The notes below the pieces were generated by a model. It made no database searches. It was not told the DNA's origin and saw nothing but the letters and a program-made list of their open reading frames with translations. A stretch of 64,000 nucleotides of DNA from VXRJ01 sp964636705 (lineage in GTDB: Bacteria; Acidobacteriota; Vicinamibacteria; Vicinamibacterales; UBA8438): NCBI GenBank assembly GCA_964636705.1, contig CAZWUJ010000017.1, positions 15,318 to 79,317 on the forward strand, read 5' to 3'. Positions 49,152-58,157 of the stretch are shown one piece after another. The number at the start of each line of letters is the position of its first letter. The stretch's first letter is position 1. Both the position numbers and the translations under genes were made by a program.

Positions 49152-50078
49152 ATGCGGCGCGTGTGGCTCGTCGCCGGCCTCGCGGTTGCGGCAGTCCTGC
49201 TCGGCACGGCGCCGCTCGCCGCACAACCGCCGATCGACCGGGCATGGCCGGCGGCGCCCCGCGAACGCGGCGGTGTGGCCTCGGGGCTTACCGTATCCCC
49301 GTTCTTCGAAGGGTGGTACGAGAACCCGGACGGCAGTTTCACCCTGTCGTTCGGCTTCTTCAACCGCAACACCGAGGAGGTCCTGCGTATCCCGCAGGGG
49401 TCCGGTAACTTCATCGAGCCGGCGGAGCATGACGGGCGGCAGCCGACGGTGTTCGCCCCGCGCCGCGACACCGGTGTCTTCACGGTGACGATCCCCGGTG
49501 ATTTCGCGCGCGACGACGGGCGGGTGGTCTGGACGCTGCAGACCCCCGGCTACGACGAACCACACTCGGTGCCGGGGCGGGTTGGCGTCGAGGCGTACCG
49601 GCTGCACTACATCCCCATGGCGATGGGATCGCTGCCACCGATGCTCAAGCTGCAGGAGGACGGGCCGGAGCTATGGGGGCCGATGTCGCTCGCCGGTGAT
49701 CCGCGGGAGGCGTCGACCTGGGCGAACGGCCAGGACCCGCCCGGCAGCGTCACGAACCCTCTACGAATGACCGCCGCCGTCGGCACGCCCCTGACGCTCA
49801 CGGTGTGGGTGGTTGACCGGATCGCCCCCGATGCGGAACGCGAGCCGGTCGCTGGCGGCGCCCGCTGGTTCACGCACCGCGGGCCGGTGCTCGCGACGTT
49901 CGGCGCACCGCTGCTCGAACCGGATGCCGGCGGGCAGGCCACGACTACGGCGACGTTCAGCGAGCCCGGCGAGTACCTGCTCCGGGTCCGCGCCGACAAC
50001 TTCAATCCGGTCGACAGCACCACCGGCGATCAGTGCTGCTGGACGAACGGCTACGTCGCGGTCACGGTCTCGCCGTAG
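49152..50078 (+). CDS. secreted beta-sandwich protein of unknown function, partner of the heme/copper gene
   Basis: 308 residues with a signal peptide (ending PLAAQPP). Conserved-looking stretches include PFFEGWYENPDGSFTLSFGF, FNRNTEEVLRIPQGSGNFI and RRDTGVFTVTIPGDF. The C-terminal 110 residues read like an immunoglobulin- or filamin-type domain (PLTLTVWVVDRIAP, TATFSEPGEYLLRVRADNF) that ends with a Cys-Cys pair (DQCCWTNGYVAVTV). I do not recognise the family. It lies 16 nt behind the heme/copper gene and is probably exported with it. No strong ribosome-binding site is visible. Confidence 0.7.
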   Translation: MRRVWLVAGLAVAAVLLGTAPLAAQPPIDRAWPAAPRERGGVASGLTVSPFFEGWYENPDGSFTLSFGFFNRNTEEVLRIPQGSGNFIEPAEHDGRQPTVFAPRRDTGVFTVTIPGDFARDDGRVVWTLQTPGYDEPHSVPGRVGVEAYRLHYIPMAMGSLPPMLKLQEDGPELWGPMSLAGDPREASTWANGQDPPGSVTNPLRMTAAVGTPLTLTVWVVDRIAPDAEREPVAGGARWFTHRGPVLATFGAPLLEPDAGGQATTTATFSEPGEYLLRVRADNFNPVDSTTGDQCCWTNGYVAVTVSP

Positions 50079-50636
50079 TCAGCCGAACAGCCAGGCGCCG
50101 CCGGTGACATAGAAGGCGACGAGCGGCAGTTTCCCCAACGCGAGCGCCACCAGGAAGCGGCCGAAGGGCATCCGGAGCGACCCCGCCACGTAGCAGACCA
50201 CGTCGGTCGGGACGAACGGGAAGAGCGACCAGCCGGCGACGATCCAGAATCCCCCGCGCGCCATCTGCGCCTCGAGCCAGCGAATACGCTCGGCGTGCTT
50301 CCGCTCGAAGAGTTTCGAAAGACCGAGGAAGTCGAAGAACCAGTAGACCAGCCCCGACGAGGCGACGACGCAGCCCAGTGAGATGGCGAAGACCGTCCAG
50401 TAGCGATCGGGAAAGAGCAGCGTGCCGACGACGATCAGCACCGTGCCGGGAATCAGGGTCAGCGGACGCGCGAGGCTAACGACGGCGTAGCCGACCAGCA
50501 CCAGGGAACCCGACTGCCGGAGCAGGGCGACAAGGTTGGACGGCTCGATGAGGTCCGGACGCGCAGCGTAGAGCGCGCTCAGTCCCACTGTCACGGCGAG
50601 CCAGAAGCCGAGGGCGATGCGCCGGCTGGTCGTCAT
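50079..50636 (-). CDS. TVP38/TMEM64-type (VTT domain) membrane protein
   Basis: 185-residue inner-membrane protein with about five hydrophobic segments. The VTT/DedA motif region is visible: ARPLTLIPGTVLIVVGTLLF, then WSLFPFVPTDVVCYVAGSLRM with the re-entrant loop and PFGRFLVALALGKLP. Family members are implicated in phospholipid flipping or undecaprenyl-phosphate transport. I chose the ATG at 50636. Its stop directly follows the stop of the convergent gene. Confidence 0.82.
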   Translation of the reverse strand: MTTSRRIALGFWLAVTVGLSALYAARPDLIEPSNLVALLRQSGSLVLVGYAVVSLARPLTLIPGTVLIVVGTLLFPDRYWTVFAISLGCVVASSGLVYWFFDFLGLSKLFERKHAERIRWLEAQMARGGFWIVAGWSLFPFVPTDVVCYVAGSLRMPFGRFLVALALGKLPLVAFYVTGGAWLFG

Positions 50637-50676
50637 GGGCGGCTCACGACCTGGCGGACTGCGGAACGGCGACCGC

Positions 50677-51933
50677 TCACCCAGGAGGCGGATTGGCCGC
50701 CACGAGGCGCGCAAGACTGGTCGCGTCGCGGATGAGAAGGCCGTCGCGTAGCGGCACCGGCATCGCCCACGTCGCGCCATCCGCGACGTCATATTGGCGC
50801 ACCACCGTGAAGTCCGAGGTGTTCTGCGCCGCCACGAACAACACCGCGTCGGTCGTCAGCAGCAGGAGATCATCCCCGGCGATCAGGAGGGACGCATGGT
50901 CGCCTTCGCGCCCCTCGCTCGCCCAACGCACGGTTCCGGTCGCTGCGTCGATGGCCACGAACTGGCCGCTGCGAGTCGATACATGCCCGTAGAGCGTGCC
51001 GGCGGCAAGCACGGGCGAGCTCATGTACATCGTCGCGCCCGCGTTGCTCCAGGCCGGTGATGCCTGCCAGTCACCGTCCCGGCGCTGGATCGTAAACGCG
51101 TGAGTGCCCTGCCGGGGGCCGGAGATCACCAGATGTGTGCCGGTCCAGACCGGCGTAACGGTGTTCTCGTTCCATTCGTCGATGAAGGGCACGTTCCACA
51201 GCAACTCGCCGTTCGCCGCGTCGAGTCCGATGAGGGACGACTCGGTCAGTGTTACCACCTGGCGCCCGCCATCCGCGTCGATCACGATCGGAGAGGCATA
51301 CCCGGGGCCCACGCCGGTCCAGGTCCAGATCTCGCGGCCGGTTGCCGGATCCAGCCCCAGCACGCGACCGCCCGCAGTGTCGCTCCCAATCTGGACGAAG
51401 AGCGTGCCGTCGGCAACGAGCGGCGAGGCCGCCGTCCCGCAGAACAGATCCATGACCTGGACCGAGGCCGAATAGTCGTTCCGCCACTGGAGGGCGCCGG
51501 ACGCCGCGTCCCAGCTCGACAGGATCCCGGCCGCGTCCAGCGTGAATACACGTCCACCGCTGACCGCCGGCGTCGCGAACGGGCCCTGCAGCTCGGCCGG
51601 GGCGATGGTGTTCTGTACGAAACGGGCCGGGTAGTCCTGTTGCCACAGTTGCGCGCCGCTCGCGAGATCGAGCGCCCGGACGATCTCCACGTCGCCGCGC
51701 CGGCTGTGAAGAAAGACCCTCCCGCCGGAGACTACCGGGGAGGAATATCCCGCGCCCACGTCGATCTGCCAGGCACGGGCGAAGGCCTCCGGCCAAACCG
51801 GCGGCGCCTGTGCGGCGGGTGCAATGCCGTCACGTCCGGGCCCGCGCCAGCCGTCCCATTCCTGGGCCCACGCCAGCGATCCGGCCGCCAGCACGAGCGC
51901 CGCCGAGACCCCGCACCGCACGGCGCCGCTCAT
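50677..51933 (-). CDS. secreted PQQ-like beta-propeller protein
   Basis: 418 residues. The signal peptide (CGVSAALVLAAGSLAWAQEW) leads straight into a propeller that opens WDGWRGPGRDGIAPA. Blades include ALDLASGAQLWQQDYPARF, WDAASGALQWRNDY and LDPATGREIWTWTGVGPGYA. It is shorter than true PQQ dehydrogenases and has no heme motif or vicinal cysteines, so PQQ binding is uncertain; it may be a PQQ-like (BamB/PF13360-type) protein. I chose the ATG at 51933 for its GGTGGAG; two ATGs at 51957-51960 are alternatives. It is closest in kind to the gene at 58649. Confidence 0.8.
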   Translation of the reverse strand: MSGAVRCGVSAALVLAAGSLAWAQEWDGWRGPGRDGIAPAAQAPPVWPEAFARAWQIDVGAGYSSPVVSGGRVFLHSRRGDVEIVRALDLASGAQLWQQDYPARFVQNTIAPAELQGPFATPAVSGGRVFTLDAAGILSSWDAASGALQWRNDYSASVQVMDLFCGTAASPLVADGTLFVQIGSDTAGGRVLGLDPATGREIWTWTGVGPGYASPIVIDADGGRQVVTLTESSLIGLDAANGELLWNVPFIDEWNENTVTPVWTGTHLVISGPRQGTHAFTIQRRDGDWQASPAWSNAGATMYMSSPVLAAGTLYGHVSTRSGQFVAIDAATGTVRWASEGREGDHASLLIAGDDLLLLTTDAVLFVAAQNTSDFTVVRQYDVADGATWAMPVPLRDGLLIRDATSLARLVAANPPPG

Positions 51934-51996
51934 CCGGCTCCACCCAATCCCTCTCATCATCGCGTCGCTGCCCCTGTCCGTCAGCTTCCGCTTGCG

Positions 51997-52083
51997 CTAG
52001 CGCCGGGCCTCGCGGCTGTGCCAGGCCCGAATCACGACGACCGTATCCTCGTGAATACAGTACCGCAGACGAGGTCCGACGTG
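51997..52083 (-). pseudogene. C-terminal relic of a RelE/ParE-type toxin
   Basis: The minus strand encodes VGPRLRYCIHEDTVVVIRAW followed by HSREARR before a stop. This matches the last two strands of ParE/RelE toxins, which typically end in a V-I-L-R-V-W-H-x-R pattern. The N-terminal two thirds and any antitoxin are missing, and msrB begins immediately beyond. It is only about 27 codons, so the call is tentative. Confidence 0.4.
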
Positions 52084-52084
52084 A

Positions 52085-52546
52085 TCAGGTGCGGAGCGGC
52101 GGCAACGCCTCCCCCGCCGGCACGAAGCGCAGCGCGATGCCGTTGTTGCAGTACCGCTGGCCCGTCGGCGGCGGACCATCCTTGAAGACGTGCCCCTGGT
52201 GGCCGCCGCAACGGGCGCAGTGGTACTCGGTGCGGGGGAGGATCAGCTTGAAGTCGACCTTCGTTTCGAGGCGCCCCGGGATGGGAGTGAAGAAACTGGG
52301 CCAACCGGTGCCGCTCTCGTACTTCGCGGACGATTCGAAGAGCGGCAGGTGGCATGCCGCGCAGATGAACGTCCCCTCGCGCTTCTCATAGTTCAGCTCG
52401 CTCGTGCCGGCCGGTTCGGTCGCCTCGCGGAACAGCACCCGGTAGGAATCGGCCGGCAACAGCGCCTGCCACTCGGCGGCCGGTTTCGTGAGGGGCGTGA
52501 TCTCCGCGTCGGCCAACGCCTCGCGTGCCGCGTTCTGCTCGTCCAT
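52085..52546 (-). CDS. msrB: peptide-methionine (R)-S-oxide reductase
   Basis: Repairs methionine-R-sulfoxide in proteins using thioredoxin. 153 residues with zinc-binding cysteines 62/65 (CAAC) and 110/113 (CARC), SGTGWPSFFTPI, GGHQGHVFKDGP and the catalytic Cys133 in RYCNNGIALRF. Residues are complete, and there is no signal peptide, so it acts in the cytoplasm. It lies between a toxin relic and the DUF5916 gene, all on the minus strand. Confidence 0.95.
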   Translation of the reverse strand: MDEQNAAREALADAEITPLTKPAAEWQALLPADSYRVLFREATEPAGTSELNYEKREGTFICAACHLPLFESSAKYESGTGWPSFFTPIPGRLETKVDFKLILPRTEYHCARCGGHQGHVFKDGPPPTGQRYCNNGIALRFVPAGEALPPLRT

Positions 52547-52588
52547 CGTGAACTCCTTGCCCGCCCCGGGCTCCCGACAAACCGCCGG

Positions 52589-54901
52589 TCAGTAACGGAA
52601 CAGCACCTGCAGCTTGGTGAAAAGCGCGCGGTTCTTCCGCTTCAGCGTCCGGAACGGGTACCGCTCCTCGTCGATCAGATCCGCCTGCTGATAGTGGTCA
52701 TCGTAGCCGACATAGAACACAGTCAGAGCGTTGATGCGATACGTCGCCAGCAGGTTGAGCGCCAGCGTGCCGCGGAACGAGTTGTACTCGGTGATGTTGC
52801 GGAGCAGCAGGCGGTCGGTGAAGGTCAACGTGCTGAGCGCCCGGAAGATCTTCACGTTGAAGACCTCGCCGGCGTCGGGGCCGGGCCGGATGTCGGTGAA
52901 CTGGCTGGTGTTGAGGTTGATCTGTGACGTGAGCCGAGGCGTCGGGCGGACCGTTGCCGACAATCGCACACTGGAGCCGCGACCGAGGTACGGGTTGGCA
53001 CTGTCGTAGAAGATCTCGTCGCCCCAACTGAAGCCGCCGCCGAGCGAGAAGAGGCGGTTGGTGTTGACGTTCGTCCGCAGGCTGTAGTTGTTCCGCTGGA
53101 AGCCGACGCCTGTGTAACGCTCGAACGCGCGGCTGCCGGAAGCGTTGAAGCTGATGTTGCGGGCGAACCGCAGATCGAGCCTGGCTTCGGTGGACTCGTC
53201 TTCCCGTATCCCGTCGTGATTGTAGCCAAGCATGTACTGGACGCTCGGGCCCCAGTTGATGAGCCAGTGCTCCGGCCACCACCGGTAGCCCGCCTGGCCT
53301 CCGACCACGCGCTGATCGACTCGCCGGACGAATCCCACGTCGGTGTGGAAACCGGGGTAAATGTGCGTCGTGTAGCCCGATGCCTGCAGGTTGCGGCCAT
53401 CGTGCCGGAAGAGCGTCGCGAGCATCGGTCCGCTCCGGCTGGCGCCATCTTCGTCCCGGTGCGTGGAATGGACCGCAACGAAATTGAGACGGCTCGACCG
53501 GCCGAGGCGGAACTGGCCGTCGATTCCACCTACACGGCTGAAACTGTCCATGAATTCCCGGTCGGTCACGATCACGCCGACGTGCGATTCGCGGTAAACG
53601 TCGTACCGCGCCCGCCCCACCAGGAACTGCGCGTTGCGCCCGTAGGCCGGATCCTCAGGGTCATCCCGCTTGCCGGGCGCTTCGTCGTCCGTCACCAGGA
53701 CACCGACGGTCGCCCGTCCGACCTTGCCGGTCAGCTTCCCACCCAGGTTCGGGTCGACGATCGTCCGCGTGTGGACCAACTGCACCGGCGAGGTGAACTC
53801 GAAGATGTCCTGGCCCTCCAGAAAGAAGGGACGCAGCTCCGGGAAGAACAGCGGGAAGCGCTGGTTGACGTCGATCTGAGGGCGATCCGACTCGATTTGC
53901 GAGAAGTCCGGATTCGCCGCGAAGTCGGCGGTCAGGTTCGACGTGATCCCGTACTTCAGGTTGACGCCCCCCTCCGGGTCGGTCGCCTGGCCCACCCACT
54001 CTCCCGAGTCGCTGTCGAGCGATCCGTACTGGATGGCGGTGAAGGTCGGAAGGATCTCCAGGTTCCGGCTGGTGGAGAGGTCCGTCATACCCTCCAGCAC
54101 CCCCATCTGCGCCATGAAGCTCTGCACGTCCCGCGACATCGGCGCCCACACGATGTTCTCCTGATCCTTGCCCTTCACTTCCCGGGCTATCTGGAAGCCC
54201 CAGCGATGTTCCACACCGGGCGCTTGCTGCGGGTAGCGGATGCTCTTGAAGGGGATGGCCATCTCGGCCGTGAAGCCGTCGTCGACAATTTCGGCGCCGC
54301 TGTAGAAGAGCGCGTCCCACGACCGGTCGGCCGGCGGGATCGGCCCGCCGCGCAGGTTCGACGCATTGATGACGCCGTCGCCCTGCACGTTGTAGGCGTT
54401 CAGGTCGAAATCATAGGAGCGTTGCTGATCCATGAACGTGTCGAGGTAGACCGTCATCAGGTCGTCCTGAAACGCGGTGTCGCGATCGACGCGGTTCGCG
54501 CGCAGGATGCCGGGATCCTCATAGTGCAGGTAGAACCCGAAGTAGATGTGGTCGCTGTCGTAGGCGATATAGATCTCCGTCTCCTCGGTCGCCGGCGCGC
54601 CGTCGAGCGGCGCCTGTTGCACGAACTCGGTGAGAAGCGCCGCCTGCAGCCATGCCTCGTCGTTCAGCCGGCCGTCGATCTCGGGTGGCGTATCGATGCG
54701 GGGCACGCGGACCCGTGGCCGGTCGGCCAGCGCGCCGTACTCCGGATCGAGCGAGGGCGGCTGCGTGTCGTCCACGAGCGGCCGGTTCGGCCCGAACGAC
54801 GCCAGCGCACTGGGCTCCTCCGCGGACTGTCCGGCTGCTGTGGCGGGGAGGAGTACGCCGACGAGCAGCGCCACGACACAACAAGCGAAGGAATCCTGCA
54901 T
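52589..54901 (-). CDS. DUF5916-family outer-membrane protein with CBM9-like N-terminal domain
   Basis: 770 residues. A signal peptide (ending PATAAGQSAEE) precedes a CBM9-like sandwich (RIDTPPEIDGRLNDEAW, IYIAYDSDHIYFGFYLHYED, VYLDTFMDQQRSYDFDLNAY, WGFQIAREVKGKDQENIVWA). After residue 350 the sequence becomes a beta-barrel with alternating aromatic strands (FPLFFPELRPFFLEGQDIFE), ending in TKLQVLFRY with a terminal aromatic as in outer-membrane barrels. The family is widespread in Acidobacteriota and Bacteroidota, with no proven function. It is transcribed away from the PQQ-like gene at 55030. Confidence 0.85.
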   Translation of the reverse strand: MQDSFACCVVALLVGVLLPATAAGQSAEEPSALASFGPNRPLVDDTQPPSLDPEYGALADRPRVRVPRIDTPPEIDGRLNDEAWLQAALLTEFVQQAPLDGAPATEETEIYIAYDSDHIYFGFYLHYEDPGILRANRVDRDTAFQDDLMTVYLDTFMDQQRSYDFDLNAYNVQGDGVINASNLRGGPIPPADRSWDALFYSGAEIVDDGFTAEMAIPFKSIRYPQQAPGVEHRWGFQIAREVKGKDQENIVWAPMSRDVQSFMAQMGVLEGMTDLSTSRNLEILPTFTAIQYGSLDSDSGEWVGQATDPEGGVNLKYGITSNLTADFAANPDFSQIESDRPQIDVNQRFPLFFPELRPFFLEGQDIFEFTSPVQLVHTRTIVDPNLGGKLTGKVGRATVGVLVTDDEAPGKRDDPEDPAYGRNAQFLVGRARYDVYRESHVGVIVTDREFMDSFSRVGGIDGQFRLGRSSRLNFVAVHSTHRDEDGASRSGPMLATLFRHDGRNLQASGYTTHIYPGFHTDVGFVRRVDQRVVGGQAGYRWWPEHWLINWGPSVQYMLGYNHDGIREDESTEARLDLRFARNISFNASGSRAFERYTGVGFQRNNYSLRTNVNTNRLFSLGGGFSWGDEIFYDSANPYLGRGSSVRLSATVRPTPRLTSQINLNTSQFTDIRPGPDAGEVFNVKIFRALSTLTFTDRLLLRNITEYNSFRGTLALNLLATYRINALTVFYVGYDDHYQQADLIDEERYPFRTLKRKNRALFTKLQVLFRY

Positions 54902-55029
54902 GGGAACGCGGGAGAGTCTATCCCAGCGGGGGCGCCGCGGGGAGGACGGCAGCGCTACCCGCGGCGGGGACTTCTGCGTCCCCCGCTTGTCCCTTGGCTA
55001 TAATCCGGGGCGCGAGTGCGGTGTTTACC

Positions 55030-56361
55030 ATGTTCAGTGGAACCCGTCCGGCAATCAGAAACGCGTGGCTGATCGGCGCCATGGCGTCCGCCCTTCTGCT
55101 GGCGTCTGCCCTGCTCGGCGCCGCTGGCGCCGTCCAGGAAGGGGACGCGTGGCGCAAGTGGGGTGGCCCGGGCGGCGACTTCATCATCGCGGACACGCCT
55201 CGGCTGGCGGCTGTCTGGCCGGAGGCCGGCCCGCCCGAGATCTGGAGCCGCCCGCTCGGCGCCGGACACTCGGCCATCATCGCTGGCGACGGCCGCCTCT
55301 TCACGATGTACCGCGTCGCCTATGGCGAGGGGGGCGAGGCGCCGTGGAGTCGCGAAGAAACGGTCATCGCACTCGATGCCTCGACCGGCGAGACGCTATG
55401 GGAGTACTCGTATCCCTCTGACGTTCAGGACTTCGGCCAGGGCGCCGGGCCGCATGCGACGCCGTTGCTCGAGAACGGCCGGCTCTTCACCATTGGAACG
55501 AACAAGGAACTGCACGTGTTCGATCCGGCGACGGGTGAGCTGCTCTGGTCGCGCAACTTCGTCACCGACTTCGGCGCGCCGCCGTTGCTGATCCGATCGA
55601 TGATCAAGTCGGGCTACGGCGCCAGTCCGTTGTCCTACGGCGACACGATCATCATGCAGGTGGGGGGACCGGGGCAGTCGGTGATGGCGCTCCGGCAATC
55701 GGACGGCGAGGTGGTCTGGCGTAGCGGCAGCTTCCTCGTGTCCGAGGCCCCAGCCGGTCTGATAACCGTCGACGGCGAGGAGCACGTCGTGGTCTTTGCC
55801 GGCCAGGCGGTGGTGGGCATGGATCCCGCGAACGGCGACGTCCTCTGGGCGCATCCCCACGACGCGGGGAACGACTTCAACTTCCAGGTGCCGCTCTGGA
55901 ACGACGACGACGACGTCCTGTTTCTTTCGTCGGGTTACATCGCTGGGAGCCGCGCCATCCGTCTGATCCGCGATGGCGGCATCACGCGGACCGAAGAGTT
56001 GTGGTACGACCCGCGCCTCCGGTTCACGTTCCTGAACACGCTGCGGCTCGGCGGTTTTGTCTACGGCACGAGCGGACAGGGGGCGGCGGCGATCATGACG
56101 GCCACGCAGGTGGAAACCGGCGAGACCGCCTGGCGTGAGCGTGGCTTCAGCCGGGCGAGCCTGCTGCATGCGGACGGGAAGGTGATCATTCTGGAGGAGG
56201 ATGGCGACCTTTCGCTCGCGGAGATGTCACCGGCCGGGATGACGACGCTGACAAGCGCGCCGATCTTCAATACGCGCGCGTGGACCGTCCCGACGCTGGT
56301 GGGAACCACCCTCTACGCCCGCGACCGGGAACGCATCGTGGCGCTCGACCTCTCGGAGTAG
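55030..56361 (+). CDS. secreted PQQ-like beta-propeller protein
   Basis: 443 residues. The signal peptide (AMASALLLASALLGAAGAVQ) leads to a propeller opening WRKWGGPGGDFIIAD, with blades such as ALDASTGETLWEYSYPSD, VFDPATGELLWSRNF and GMDPANGDVLWAHPHDAGND. No heme motif or Cys-Cys pair is seen. A perfect TATAAT (54999-55004) lies 26 nt before the ATG, without a good -35. The next gene is convergent. The substrate or partner is unknown. Confidence 0.78.
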   Translation: MFSGTRPAIRNAWLIGAMASALLLASALLGAAGAVQEGDAWRKWGGPGGDFIIADTPRLAAVWPEAGPPEIWSRPLGAGHSAIIAGDGRLFTMYRVAYGEGGEAPWSREETVIALDASTGETLWEYSYPSDVQDFGQGAGPHATPLLENGRLFTIGTNKELHVFDPATGELLWSRNFVTDFGAPPLLIRSMIKSGYGASPLSYGDTIIMQVGGPGQSVMALRQSDGEVVWRSGSFLVSEAPAGLITVDGEEHVVVFAGQAVVGMDPANGDVLWAHPHDAGNDFNFQVPLWNDDDDVLFLSSGYIAGSRAIRLIRDGGITRTEELWYDPRLRFTFLNTLRLGGFVYGTSGQGAAAIMTATQVETGETAWRERGFSRASLLHADGKVIILEEDGDLSLAEMSPAGMTTLTSAPIFNTRAWTVPTLVGTTLYARDRERIVALDLSE

Positions 56362-56364
56362 CCG

Positions 56365-56895
56365 TCAGCGTTGCTGGTCGGTGAAGTCCTTGCAGGGCAT
56401 CGCCCAGGTGTCGCACGTCCCGACCGGCTGATCCTTCAGGTAGACAAGGCGGTTCACCGTCTCGCCTTCCAGCGTTGTTGTCGTCACCTCAATGGTCAGG
56501 CGCTGTCCGTCCGCTTCGAGCGCCATCACTTCGTGCATCCGCATGTCGCCCTGCGTCCCCTCGGCGACGAGGCGGTCACCTTCCCACCGGGATGACGCGC
56601 GCATCGTCGTGTCGCGCCCGACCGGGACGGTGCCTTCCGTACCGGGGGTCCACGACCACGCCTTCAGGCCGTTCGTCTCGGTTCCGACGATGAGCGTGCC
56701 GTTGGCCGCGTGCGTGATGAAGAGCCGGTCGATGGAGGCGCCGCCGCGCCCGCCGCTGAACGCCGGGGGGGTTATCCGGCTGGCCTCGCGATCCAGCCGC
56801 CAGTAGCCAGAGAAGTCGGGCGTCTGGGCCGAGACGATGCCTGGGTCACTTGCGGCGAGGAGCAGCGTGCCGACGAGCGCTATGGCGTACCGCAT
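56365..56895 (-). CDS. small secreted protein, lipocalin-like pattern
   Basis: 176 residues with a signal peptide (ending IVSAQTPD). The mature part begins FSGYWRLDREASRI, and later come LTIEVTTTTLEGETVNRLVYL and a C-terminal pair of cysteines (GTCDTWAMPCKDF) that may form a disulfide. The F-S-G-x-W-x-L-D opening is common in small secreted acidobacterial proteins of unknown role. Convergent with the PQQ-like gene and just downstream of hipA on the same strand. Confidence 0.65.
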   Translation of the reverse strand: MRYAIALVGTLLLAASDPGIVSAQTPDFSGYWRLDREASRITPPAFSGGRGGASIDRLFITHAANGTLIVGTETNGLKAWSWTPGTEGTVPVGRDTTMRASSRWEGDRLVAEGTQGDMRMHEVMALEADGQRLTIEVTTTTLEGETVNRLVYLKDQPVGTCDTWAMPCKDFTDQQR

Positions 56896-56906
56896 CGGGC
56901 GGTACT

Positions 56907-58157
56907 CTACCTGATCGATGCGCCCGGTGCGGCTGTGATCGGCACGCGGGCGAGGTGCGCGTCGATGGCGGCGATGGTGGCCCTCGGGAGGTCGAGATGC
57001 GACCTCTCGCCGGTCCAGGCGTCAAGAAACCGTTCGGTGGTTTCGCGTGCCGTCTGGAGGACGATGGTGCGGGGCAGGAACGCCTTGTCGGCGAGACTGC
57101 GCAGCTCGTCCATGGAGAACCGCGAGAACTCGTTCGAGTGGACGCACTTCAACGCCATCGAGTCGTCGGGGAGGTAGGCGATCGTGGAGACGTAGTCGTA
57201 CCCCGGCGCCAGCACCGCGGTCCGCCGGTCCGGATAGAGCAGCGACCAGTTCTTCAGGTGCATGTCGGCGTTGCCGATCAGCGCGTTGAACACGAGGCGC
57301 CGGATGAACTCGGTGATGCCGGTTTCGCCGGTTTCCGTCCAGATCACGCCGGCGATATTCCGGTAGCTGGCGCGACCGTACTTGTCTTCCGGGTAGAGGC
57401 CGAATACCTGTGCGAAGTCCTCGGCGTGGACAGCGCTGCCGTCGTCCGCCCGGTCGAAACGCCGGACGGCGAGCGCGGTATCGCCGACCCTGGCGACTCC
57501 CGCCGGGAGGTTCGCGATGTTCGCGACCGGCGTCAGGCGAGTTTCCGGCACGTCTATCCCGATCCGGCCGGCGAGCGTCATCATGGCGTATTCGTTCTCC
57601 GGGAGCCGCTCGAATACCGGCGACGGCAGCTTCACGATCCATGAACCTCCGACGCCTCGGGCGGGAATCGTGAGCCCGCCCGCCGCTTCGGCTACCGCGG
57701 AAAACTTCAACTGCACGCCGGCGAGCGAGAACCGGAACGGCCGGTCCGGGCGCGGTCTATCACCGGAGGGTCGGTCGCCCGGTTCCGGGCCCGGCGTCGA
57801 GATCGGCCAGGTGGCTGCGGGACGCGCGGTCACCGCTCCCGGCAGGTCGTCTCCCAGCGCCCAGAGGAGGAAGAACTCGCGCTGCGACTTGACGCCAGCG
57901 CGTCGCGCCAGGTAGTCGCGCAAGGCGCCTTCCGGCAGAAGGTTTGAGAAGTACGGCAGAAGGCGTGGTCGCGTCGGTGGATGGTCGGTAATCAGGCCGC
58001 CCAGGTCGTCCTTGAAAGCAAGGCTCAGTGTCGGGCGCCTGGGATTGTCGATGTAGTCGCGGAGGAACGCAAACGCGATGCGGTCGTCGCCGAGGCGATT
58101 GAGGGTGGCGACCGGCTCCCCGTGGAGGCATACCTCAAGCAGTTCAACGTCGGCCAC
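56907..58157 (-). CDS. hipA: HipA-family serine/threonine kinase toxin
   Basis: 416 residues. The N-terminal domain 1 (LLEVCLHGEPVATLNRLGDD) precedes the kinase. Visible features are FRFSLAGVQLKFS (activation-loop/P-loop segment), Lys176 in WIVKLPSP, catalytic Asp298 in GNADMHLKNWSLLY and metal-binding Asp321 in APGYDYVSTI. E. coli HipA phosphorylates glutamyl-tRNA synthetase; the target here is unknown. I chose the GTG at 58157, with AGGAGG 9 nt upstream and a 14-nt overlap with hipB, because upstream in-frame sequence belongs to HipB. All catalytic residues are present. Confidence 0.9.
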   Translation of the reverse strand: MADVELLEVCLHGEPVATLNRLGDDRIAFAFLRDYIDNPRRPTLSLAFKDDLGGLITDHPPTRPRLLPYFSNLLPEGALRDYLARRAGVKSQREFFLLWALGDDLPGAVTARPAATWPISTPGPEPGDRPSGDRPRPDRPFRFSLAGVQLKFSAVAEAAGGLTIPARGVGGSWIVKLPSPVFERLPENEYAMMTLAGRIGIDVPETRLTPVANIANLPAGVARVGDTALAVRRFDRADDGSAVHAEDFAQVFGLYPEDKYGRASYRNIAGVIWTETGETGITEFIRRLVFNALIGNADMHLKNWSLLYPDRRTAVLAPGYDYVSTIAYLPDDSMALKCVHSNEFSRFSMDELRSLADKAFLPRTIVLQTARETTERFLDAWTGERSHLDLPRATIAAIDAHLARVPITAAPGASIR

